Below are positions 25,663-35,411 of a stretch of DNA of 64,000 nucleotides, in pieces. Below the pieces are notes generated by a model. It was not told where the DNA came from and ran no database searches. It saw only the letters and a program-made list of their open reading frames with translations. A program made the translations under genes and the position numbers. The DNA is from Himantopus leucocephalus (taxonomy: Eukaryota; Chordata; Aves; Charadriiformes; Recurvirostridae): assembly GCA_003993805.1 (NCBI GenBank), contig RSEF01000020.1, forward strand, positions 6,369,661-6,433,660. The letters are read 5' to 3'. Position 1 is the stretch's first letter. Each line of letters starts with the position of its first letter.

Positions 25663-27999
25663 GCGTATGCTTTGTTTTTGCACTAGGGAGATATATGGGG
25701 GTTTTTGAATGTGTCAACCCCAACACTGCCATTCAACTGAGTCAAAGGTACCAGCTGAGTGGGTGGATTTTTACAGAAGGCCTGGCTAATTTTTAGACCA
25801 TTAGTAACGTGTACTTGAGGAAGATAAGATAATGAACAGTATGATCCAGTCTCATGCTGCAGAGTGCAAAGAGTTCAACTGCTAGAGTTAAGAAAGAATT
25901 ATTTTCCCCGTCTATGCCATTGCACAATAGTAGAGGTGCTTGAGTGAGGGGATGTCTGAACTGTTGGGTGTGGGGTTACAGCAGGAGGCAGGATATAGAA
26001 CATGCCGTGGTTTATTGCCGATCAGTATGAAAAATACATTTGTTCTTATGTTTCAGAAGTGGGAACTGCATAACTAATTCTGGAAAGGCAGCCTTGCCCT
26101 TCGATTCCTAAATAGCCAACAAAGAGCATTAAGAGAGGAGCTGTGGCCTGGGAACTGGTATTGCAAGAGCAGAAGATAGATCTATTCCTATCTCTCTGTG
26201 CTGAGAACAGGCTAGAATATTGTCCATGGTGACTGTGCCAAGGTGGTATGAAACACCTTTAATGTTTGTGAGCACTTCAGATGAGAAGGACAAAAGATTA
26301 TAAAGAAAGTGATTGTTTAATATTTGGATGCACACGTATCAATTGCAGGGCTTAAAATAAGGGATTGTTCCTCAGTGTGGATCAGTGTCATTTCTTAAAA
26401 GAAGTCATTTTCTAATTTCAGCCTTAGCAAGCATAGTATCAGCAGTTACTGGGTTTTTGTATGATCATGGAGCTGTTACAGACTCACAGAAAAGTACAGA
26501 AATGTCCTTTGTTTTCTGTACAAACCTCAGTAATTCTCTTCTTAATATGTGTGTGTATGATTGCAGGTAAGAATTACCATGCAGAACTCTAGAGATGTTT
26601 TCCCAGACAAGAAAGATTGTGTCCTCTACATCAGCTCTAATTTCACCATTAAAAAAAAAAAAGTAGACATATTGAGTGGAGCAGCACACACAACTCTCCC
26701 TACGTTAAATATTTTGTAAAAGCAGGCTCCATTTGGGTGCTAATTTACTTTCATTTTTGTATGCAGCATTATGCAGACCCTAGACTTCTTTACTTTCTCT
26801 GCATATACTGAATACATCAGCTAATACTCATATTTACAAGCAGTATATACATATGTGTTTAGACGCCTGTATGTACTGTTATAGCACAATTTTTCTTGAA
26901 GTTAGATTATAGCATAGTGCAGGAAATTAAGCAGTGATCTCTATACAAATTAAAAGGGTTGGTACATGCCTTTAATATGGAAGTACAATTACAGTAATTT
27001 TATGTGCATACTGGCTGCATAAAAGCACGCATGCAGTTCTGAAAACTTGGGCCCGTGTTTTGTATGTGTTAGTGCTGTTTGCTCATGCAAATGTGAGGCT
27101 TACTCACACCGAGAGGCTGCCTTTGAAGCTCCACCGCTGCAGAATTGCTTTGTAAATTTGCCTGCACTCCAAGACTCAGTAGATTTTCAAATGGTTTGGG
27201 AAACACTACTCAAAAATTAAGACTCTTCTTCCCATTTCCTGTTAAGCGTTGCCAGATCTGAGCAATACACAATACAGAGCTGAATAGATGCATTTCCTTT
27301 TTCTTCTCCCCAGATTGTGTTGGAGTTTCACTGGAATGCCGCAGTGCTCCAAGCTATGGCAGTTACAGACTGTCACCAAACAAGCTACTTGTTCAATTTA
27401 TTACTAACTCGCTTACTATTCATTATAACTTAACCATTGTGCAGGCTCAGGGCAAACTGATTATATGAACAGTTCATTCCACATCCTTCCGTGATCAGCC
27501 AAGACTGGCGATCTGGTAGACGTTGAGCATGCTATGGGAAGGTGTCTTAAACCATTCGTTTTGTGTTTGAGCGCATTTTGGATTTAACTGTTCCTCACCC
27601 TACTTTCCTTGTGATAATGAGAATGCTTGCAACCACACTCAGAGTATTTTTTTTCAGCATGATCAGGCTCTGAGCCAGAACTGATGTCAAGGATCAGTGT
27701 AACGAGAACAGCAGGTTTCTGTAAAAGGGATTGCCTGGATGATGGCATGCGTGCGGCATCAGCAGGGACATTAGAAGTATTAAGACACTGTTTTGTTTTT
27801 GAAAGTCTGGACTCAAAATCAGCTGGGAAAGCAATGTGATTCCAAGCGACTGCTCACAATGTAGGTCAGTTGAATGCAAAAGTGAAAGCACATGCACCAT
27901 CAGATTCCCACGTCTGGAGGGGGAGGGCATGTCAGCCTCCCAGTGCAAAAAGCCCCAGAACTCATGTGTGAGTCGTGTTTTCCGGTGAGTAACAAACGC

Positions 28000-29050
28000 T
28001 GCCGTCCTGCGTGGACGGGCAGGGGCGCCATGCAAGTGCCAGCGCGGGTGTGGGAGTGCGACTGGCGGGGCTGGCCGCGTCCGGCAGCGATGCGCACACA
28101 CTGTACTCCGCAACTCCGCAGCCTTCGCCACCTTGAGATTCGGGTGCGGCACCGCCGCGCCAAACCTGTGCCCGCCGTGCCTGCTAGGGGGGCACCGGAG
28201 CAAGCCCCCCCCCACCCCGCCGCCGCAGCAGGTCCCCCCGCCTTGCCGCTGCGCGCCGGCTGCGCTCCGCCCCGCTCCCGGCGGCCGCGGGAGGGAAGCC
28301 CGCCCCGCTTGCCAGCCCCCGCCGCTGCCCCCCGCTGCCCCCGGGCTGCCCGTCCGGCGGGCTCCCTCCGCCCCGGAGGGAGGAGGGGAGGGCGCGGGGG
28401 CCACGGCCGTGCGGAGGCCGCCGTCCCCGGCCGCGGAGCGCGGCCCGCCGAGCCGCAGGCGTCGCGTTGCAGGGAGTTGCTTTTCGTGCTGCTCTAATTA
28501 GCTGATGCAGTTTCAGTTACCAACAGACTTAATTGCAGTAACAGTAAGCAGCCTCGCCACTCACAGTCATGTGTTTCTGGTTACCAGAAGCCGAGCGGAG
28601 CCGGGCCGGGGGAAATCCCCCGCGAAGGCCGGCGGGGCTGTGCCGGGCGGAGCCGCGGCAGGGCGGCGCGGCACCGCCTCCATCGCGGGGCCCGCAAGGC
28701 CCGGGGCTGCGGCCACCGGGGGGCGGGGGGCGAGCAGCAGCCGTCGAGGGGGCTCTCTGTGCCTGGCGCCTGGCTGCGGGGCCCCGCGGGGACGGGAGGG
28801 GGTGCTGCCGCGCCGGGCCGGCGGGGAGGGAGGGCCGCGGGTGGGAACGGAGGCGGAGGGGCGCAGGGCGGCGGTGCGGCGGTGCCCGGGGGGCGCGGGG
28901 GGGCCCGGCCGGGCTGGGCAGCGGCAGCGGCAGCCGGAGCCGCTGCAGGGCGGGACTGGATTGCACGAACAGCCCTCGACAAGCCTGGCCTGACCACGCC
29001 ACGCTCCCGTCCCCACGCAGAGCTGGCAGGCCGCGCTGCTGCGAGAGGCT
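28000..29050. promoter_or_regulatory. CpG island, probable promoter
   Basis: About 1 kb of very GC-rich, CpG-dense sequence rises abruptly from AT-leaning flanks. CpG dinucleotides are scarce elsewhere in the window, so this is the one clear unmethylated-type island. GC-box sequences (GGGCGG) occur, for example at 28948-28954 (GGGCGGG), and no TATA box was seen. Two GC-rich halves (about 28.0-28.48 and 28.59-29.05 kb) are separated by an AT-rich core of about 110 bp. Long open frames occur in several frames on both strands simply because stop codons are rare in such DNA, and none resembles a known protein. In birds such islands usually mark transcription starts of housekeeping or developmental genes. 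The gene and direction cannot be told from this window; it may be a first noncoding exon, an alternative promoter, or a long noncoding RNA start. Confidence 0.8.
28485..28592. promoter_or_regulatory. AT-rich core inside the CpG island
   Basis: Between the two GC-rich halves lies ordinary-composition sequence including CTCTAATTAGCTGATGCAG, TTAATTGCAGTAACAGTAAG and GTTTCTGGTTACCAG. TAATTAG and TTAATTG are homeodomain-type cores. Its sharp contrast with the flanks suggests functional constraint, either as a nucleosome-free binding platform or as a transcribed exon. ACAGTAAGCAG contains a possible plus-strand splice donor. No coding function is recognised. Confidence 0.35.
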
Positions 29051-32000
29051 TACAGTTACCTATGAAAATGATTTGGGAAACAAGTTATGTGTTTTGGTTT
29101 TTTTTTTTTCCTCCCTGTGGCTGAGTAAAAATAATTTGTCTATACAGGGTCATTAATTTGGATTAAGTTTATGTATGAATTTTAAATGGATCGCTGTTCC
29201 TCGGTGGCATGGATGCTGTTCCAGGATATAAGTGTTGTAATGCAAATTAATTGAACTCACTTCCAAAGTGGATTCCAAATTAGCATCCACACAGGGAAAT
29301 AATTAGGAGTAGCTTTTGCTTCTACAAAAAAAGTTGTGAATCACACAGTTCTTTGTGGGTCACAGAATACTGCTGCAATGGGACTAAGGTATTTGCAAGG
29401 TACCACTTACCACATAGTCATTGCTTTCAAAAAGTCAGGACGCTGAACGCAATAGATCACCGCATTTTAAACTTCTTCTAGACAGCATAATGTATTCTTA
29501 AAAATTCCTAAGGGGGTATTAAAACTAATTATTTCTAAGGGTATGGAGATAGGAATATGTTACTGTGGGGTAAGGGAAGGGAAGGTGTGAACTTGCTGCA
29601 TGTCATCTATGCTGTGGTTTGCCTTGTGTGCTTACTTTTACCCTGTGGTAAACATGAAGCTACCCCAGTATGAAAGAGGAAGTGTCTCTCTAACTTGAGA
29701 CATCTCGGTAAGCACCGTAGCAGAACAGTAACATTTTTATTTCTCCTTAATGACTGGAGGATGTTTCTAATGCTCACACATACATCTAATGTGTGAGTGC
29801 TGTCAAATTCTGACTACGGCAGTATCCTATGGCAACATGTTCCTCCATTTGACCAAAAAGAGCTGTCAAAGCAGGTGATGAATGAAGAGTTCAAACTCAG
29901 TGCGGAGAGAGGCCAGCCTGTGAGTAATGGTCTGTCACTGGCCTCAGATCATGAGCTGTTTGCATAACTTTGGCTCAGGACAAACCCAAGCCGAAGATGA
30001 CAGATGATGCCATATGAGCTTTCCCAGTTGCTCCAGTTGGCTCATTCCAGTCTGATCCAGATTGGCTGGGCCCCAAGGTCATTAGCACTCTAGAGCCATT
30101 TAGTGGCAAGGGTGACAGAGTTTGTGGCCTCCCTCCCACTGTTCTGAAGGATGACAAAAGGAAAGGTAAACAAATAAGAGGAGTTATCTGCTACTCATGG
30201 CCTACTCTGAAGCTTGAGCAGTAGGGAGGAGAAGGATGAGGCAGTGGCTAGAGCTGTTCCTTCACAGAAGTCACAGTCCAGCTGATGTCCCTGGTGTGCG
30301 TGTGATTGCTGTATGCACAGACGAGAGCAGTATCATACTCTCCTCAGGATTTAGTCACTTCCTAAATTTGTGGTTTGGTGAGCAGAATGTTGTGTTTGAC
30401 GGCCTCAGAAAGTGACTAAAATTAGAAATTGAGCTGGATGTGATTTCCAGCTTTTTTGGACCAACTCTCATGGCTGGCATTTACCCCTTAGCCTTCCTCC
30501 TTGCCCTGCAAATTAGCTACTTCTTGCTTATGTCGGGGGGCTCAAAGGAAAGTCAGTGGTGTCATTGTACCTGACCACTAATTGACCTCCTGTGAGTGTA
30601 TAGGAAGAACATTTAAACAGGACCAAAGCACACTTGGACATACAGGACTAGTCTTCAGCTAGCTAGCCCGTGTTGTGCCTGCCGGTAATAGCAGGAGCCT
30701 GACTCAGAGACTGCTTTCCAGTCCTGTGCTCAATTCCATTTTGCTGGGCATCTAGTAGTTTTGACAGACACACCTTGCCCTTTCCCCCTTCCCTTTTATG
30801 TATCTGAAGCATTGAGAGGCAGTAGCAGTGAGGTGAGAACGCATTAATTGGGTTTAGGATCTCCTGTAGGTAAGCAGTTTTCTTCATCCTTAGGGGAATT
30901 CTTCCTGCTCCTGCTCCAGGCAGAACCCATTTCCTTGGCTGCAGAACATCTTCCCTATCCTTCCCTATCCCTTCCCTTTGGTTGGAGATTCAAACAAAAC
31001 CAGACAGTGAAGTCACACAGACCCCGATAACCCAATTTGCATCATTAATACCCCCTCCTTATTGCCTGGCTGCCTTCTCTGTATTTCCTTGGAAACCATG
31101 ACATGGGAGAATCATGGTCATGGGGGAACTCTCTGAGTCTCACAGAGGGTTCTGGTAATGTACCCACCCCTCTTCCCCATGGTCAGGCCTGGGCTACTCC
31201 TCTTCGCTATATTTTCACTGGAAAAAAAAAAAAGGAAACCGTTAGGTCAGCAACTCAAAAAATCAGGGAAGGAAAAGGTTTCTCAGCGAAGGCAGGGGCC
31301 TCCAGCAAATGAAAAGGAGAAGGAAGAGCAACTGTACACAGGCTGTTACTTGGTGAATGCTGTCACACACACATCTGAGTTTCTTGGCTGAAAATGTGCA
31401 TTACAGTGAGTGGGGAGAGTGAGGCGGGCACCCTGTTTGTTCACGCTCTAGTGTTGGTAAGGGTCTGTAGAATAATCTTTTCCTCATGCTCCCATCTGTT
31501 CCTTTAAGCACAGCACTAATTGTTAGGACAGCTATGGCCTCCCTCTTATGCCTTTCCCATTCATTCATGCACCTAAGAACAAAGAGATGTGCCAACACTG
31601 ATTTGAGTGTAATCTGCTCCTAATACTCAGGTCTAGGACCTGTTGCAGTTCCACTTGCTTTCTTCAGCATCCCCCATGGCATTATTATCATTCCGGAATT
31701 CAGGCAAAACCTTCCCTGTGACACCTGTCTGAGGAACCTCCTCCTCGCTCCAAGGATGCCAGATGCTCTTGGAACTGAAGACCACCTCATCTCAGTTCTG
31801 CAGTGAGTCCCTCTCCAGACCGTCTAACCTGAACAGTAAAAGATACTTGAGGGGAGATTTTTTGTTCGGCATCCCTGAGTGTCAGTAGGGTTTCATTGTC
31901 CATCTGGATTTAATTCCTCCATTTTTCCCTTAGCTCTCTGCCATCCATTTGTATTGAAGGCCCCAGTAAATCCAGAACTGCGCTTCTGCTCACTTCTGTT

Positions 32001-35000
32001 TAGATGGGAATTTCTATAAGATCCTCTGGACTCTGAGGTGAGGTCCTTTGGAGAAAGGAGAGAATTTCAGTCAGTCTTTCCAAATCTCTGAAATTTGTGC
32101 TCATGTCAGGACCCAGAAGGGAAGCAAGTTTCACATGGATGGGGACTTGGCTGAAAGAATGTGACCTCTCTCTTACCTCAGTGACCCCGTATTTGTGAGA
32201 GCTGCAGTTTGTAAGCAAACAGCAGCACTAAAAATAAATATGTTTTTCCCCCATCTCCATGCTGTTAGTATTTTGTGTGAAAGGATGGCTGAGTGGGTGG
32301 ACTGACTTTTCCATGTTCCTTTTTCTTTCCCCCCCTTTTTTTTTTGTTTCGCTTAAAAATACATTGTTGTCATGTTCACGAGGCATGACCCAGCCCATGG
32401 CCTTTTCACTTCTTTCTTTGTTCTGAAGTGGGGCCATAGTTTACCCCTTTCAGGCAGCTTTGGCTTCAGGCATCTTAGCAGAGTGAGGCGTTGCTGGTCC
32501 AATTTATCTGTGCCGCTTCTTCTTACCATCCATTTGTTCTGCTTCTGGAACACCAGTACAAGTCTCCCCCATTCTCCTCCCCACTGCCTTATCGGAAACC
32601 CAGCCTAAGACCCATATGGGCCAGTTGCCAACACATAACTCTGCTCTACCATGGGATGAAACTCTTGATACTGCCTTTTTTAACTTGTTTTTCAGGTAGT
32701 TCCTACCCTTTGAACACTGACATTTTTCAGACTGTCATTCAAACAGTTCATCAGGTCTCAACCCCAGCCTCTGAACTTAACAAATTTATGTGCCTAATTT
32801 TTTTGGACTAGAGTAAAACATCACAGAACTTTCCGAAGTGCCTAAGGTATTCTATCCCAGTGAATTCCTCTAGGAACTCCTACACTTGTACAAAGCATCA
32901 CTTCCAAAGTTTGGGCACAAAAATGTTACGCTTCCTCCATGAGTAATTAAGCTTGGATCTTGCTGTGACAAGAACTCTGTGAGTTCCCAAAGTGTGCTGG
33001 CATGGCTGCATGTCCTAAGGTGGGCCAGGATTATCAGTGTTAGTGGTAACAAATGGATTTTGCAAAGGATATAAAATCTTACATTTTCCAGTTAGAATCA
33101 ATCTCTAGGAAGTGGGAAAAGTCCTTCATGTATAAAATCATACCTGCCTATCATGAGAATCACGTCCACTTTTAAAGCACAATACCATGCTCTGTGATTA
33201 GCATGTGCCTTTCTGCAAAGAATGAAATGGAGCCCCATTCTAGCAAATTGCCAGGCTTGTTCTGGCCATCCTCCATCTTCAGCCTCATATCCCGCAGGCC
33301 GCAGCTCTGTGGCACTGTTTGAATGCTTGCTAGATGCGTAGGTGGGGGAGCACATCCTCTCATGAGATTTTGTTGCAGCATGGCAATTACTGTGTTCATC
33401 TGAGACAGGGAGGCCTAGATTAGAGCATGGAGGCGTGAATCACTGCCATTCTGATCTTGTGTCCAGTGATAATGCTACTTTCAGTTCTGCTTGTAGAAAC
33501 ATTTAAGTGTATAGCCACTAGTTCTTTGGTCTTCTCCCAGAAAAAAATTATATTGCTTGTTTATATTGCTTGCTTGTTCATTGAGATCACTGCTTGCTTT
33601 GGGAATAATGCACAGTAGAAAGAAAAGAAGGTGTCCTGTCAGTTAGAAAATAGAGTCTTTCAGTGCAGTAGAAAATAATCCCACAGAAATGTCCATGGGT
33701 GTTGAAGACTGCTGAACAACCAGCTAGAACAAAGCAGTGAAACCTGATCAAAGAGAACAAACTCCATCATTTAAGCTGGTTTTGTAATTGTAGTACTTTA
33801 TCAACAAATAGATATTGCTGGAAGGGCTGGCTAACTGGGTTGTGCAGATGTGTAACATCTGTGCACATTTGGCCTCTGGAAAGTGTCCTAGTGATGGTTC
33901 ATTCCAAAAATTTTATTGGTTTTCTAGCTTTTCTTTTGACCGGATAAAGGAAGAATGCTTTGTCCAAGGTCATTTTTGGTGAAAGTCCTTTCTGGTTCAG
34001 ATCCAGTAGACCAGGGGAGGCAGACTGCAGTAGCGAATTTAGAGTTCAGTTCTCTGTAGTGAAGTAGACCACCAAAGCCTTATCGCAAGGACATGTCAAT
34101 GATGACAGTCTACCTTGGGCACATAGTTGTGCATGCTGCTGGTTAACCCACAACACAGAGGGAACAGAATTCCCAAACAGAAGTCAGGAGTCTTAGTCAA
34201 GAAATGAAGAGTGCTCAGAGAGAAGCATTTTGATATATGTATATTTTCTGAATAGCACTGATGAAGGTTAGGTCTCCATCCCAGTGTGCTGGGGCTGGCT
34301 GTTACGAGAATGAGAAGGCAACAGCATCAGTTGCATCCCATTCCAAATCAGATCTGCACATGGAAATGGGCAGCAGACCTTGCTAGCTACATCTGGCAGA
34401 ATAGGGGGTGTGAAGGTGATGTACATTAAAGTGTGACATGGTCCCATTAGGACTAGATTTCTGTTCAGTAAAGAGAATTTCTCAGCTCTGCTCAGAGACA
34501 TGAAGCCATCTCCTGAGAAGAGCAGGGTATTTCATTTTGTTACTGCTATGAGGATGCGTATTTGTGAGGTGCTCTGAGTAAATGGCTGTGCTTTCCCTTT
34601 GAGTCTAGATTTTGCCCTGATGTAAAAAGAAGAGCCCAGATACCAACTAGTGTAAGAAATCCCTACCTATGCTTTCTTCTTGACTACGTTGTGATCCTAG
34701 TATGTTGACCTTCAGAACCCAGAGTACTTGGTCTGTATTTTCCCCAGAGTTTCAGCAATGCAGACCAACTGTATAAAACATGCATTTGTCTACATACCTG
34801 CTGGGAGGAGAAGGGACAACTCAAAAACCAGTGGCTTTGCTGCTCACCTTCCTTTTGATGAGTATGTTCTGTTGTTTCTAAATTCCTTCCACGTGCTAAG
34901 ACAGTGGACAGGTCCCTGTGTTAGTAACACATGTATAAAGAGGTTTTATTCATCTGTGCTCACCATCTAGGTTTGGATGAGCATCTTCTCTGCAGCCCCC

Positions 35001-35140
35001 ATGGGAAATGGTTCACGACTGGCCTCTTTCTCACCTACAAAATTCAGGGAAACCTGAACTTTGTACAGGGGAGGGAAAATTTGTCCTCCAACATGTTCTT
35101 CCCCAACAAACTCTGCTTTCCATCCCCTGCTAGCAGTAAG
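29051..35140. other. Noncoding stretch, no gene recognised
   Basis: No coding gene or RNA gene recognised. An AT-rich segment with octamer and homeodomain-type sites follows the CpG island at 29.15-29.32 kb. Small tandem repeats are visible: TTCCCTATCC twice at 30951-30970 and TTATATTGCTTG twice at 33548-33572. Short poly(A)/poly(T) runs occur near 29.10, 31.22 and 32.34 kb. Open frames are short and unrecognised. Confidence 0.65.
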
Positions 35141-35272
35141 AGGAATGATGTTTTATGAAATACAGCCTTTACGTGTAATTTGTTTATTGATTATTCAAGA
35201 TGATGTTTTTTCAGAACATTATGAGCTCGGGAGAAAATAGCAACATACAGGCTGGCTTAATGAGTTATTTAA
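35141..35272. repeat. Left copy of duplicated contig end at single-N join
   Basis: This 132-bp segment is repeated on the other side of the single N at 35273. Against the right copy it has three base differences (35176 T/C, 35183 T/A, 35204 T/C) and lacks a 6-bp insertion. The near identity and the lone N suggest two haplotype versions of one contig end that were not merged. Confidence 0.9.
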
Positions 35273-35273
35273 N
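35273..35273. other. Single-N scaffold join
   Basis: One N separates two near-identical direct copies. A one-base gap is typical when a scaffolding program expects overlap but cannot align it perfectly. It should not be read as a true one-base unknown. Confidence 0.9.
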
Positions 35274-35411
35274 AGGAATGATGTTTTATGAAATACAGCC
35301 TTTACGTGCAATTTGATTATTGATTATTCAAGATGACGTTTTTTCAGAACATTATGAGCTCGGGATGGGGAGAAAATAGCAACATACAGGCTGGCTTAAT
35401 GAGTTATTTAA
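35274..35411. repeat. Right copy of duplicated contig end at single-N join
   Basis: This 138-bp copy matches 35141-35272 at an offset of 133 bases, with an extra ATGGGG at about 35365-35370 and three substitutions. If it is an artefact, the true genome is shorter here by about 133 bases. If real, it is a young tandem duplication. Confidence 0.9.

Larger units (their letters stand above)
19721..27999. other. Noncoding stretch, no gene recognised
   Basis: No coding gene recognised. The stretch contains old repeat fragments at 21.5 and 25.6 kb, a 16-base T run at 25016-25031, and two AT-rich segments with many homeodomain-type sites (20.66-20.82 kb and 22.2-22.38 kb) that could be regulatory. 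Isolated splice-like signals near 26.42, 26.57 and 27.31 kb do not enclose a recognisable coding exon. The right edge runs into the CpG island. Confidence 0.65.

Noticed and set aside
27694..28404. Longest minus-strand open frame (about 236 codons) starting inside the CpG island
   Set aside because: Its first codon on the minus strand is GTG, not ATG, and the first in-frame ATG lies far downstream near the end of the GC-rich part. Composition of the first half is the A/P/G/R-rich translation expected from any GC-rich DNA. No domain or homology is recognisable, and no splice structure supports it.
28503..28560. Possible microRNA-like hairpin (CAGTTACC ... GGTAAC-type arms) in the AT-rich core
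   Set aside because: Only about five consecutive pairs form (GTTAC with GTAAC) before mismatches, around a 17-base loop. That is too weak for a microRNA precursor, and no known microRNA seed was recognised.
28505..29156. Several overlapping open frames of 120-195 codons on both strands
   Set aside because: Long frames in many phases at once are what low stop-codon density in a CpG island produces. They are shadows of composition, with no recognised protein.
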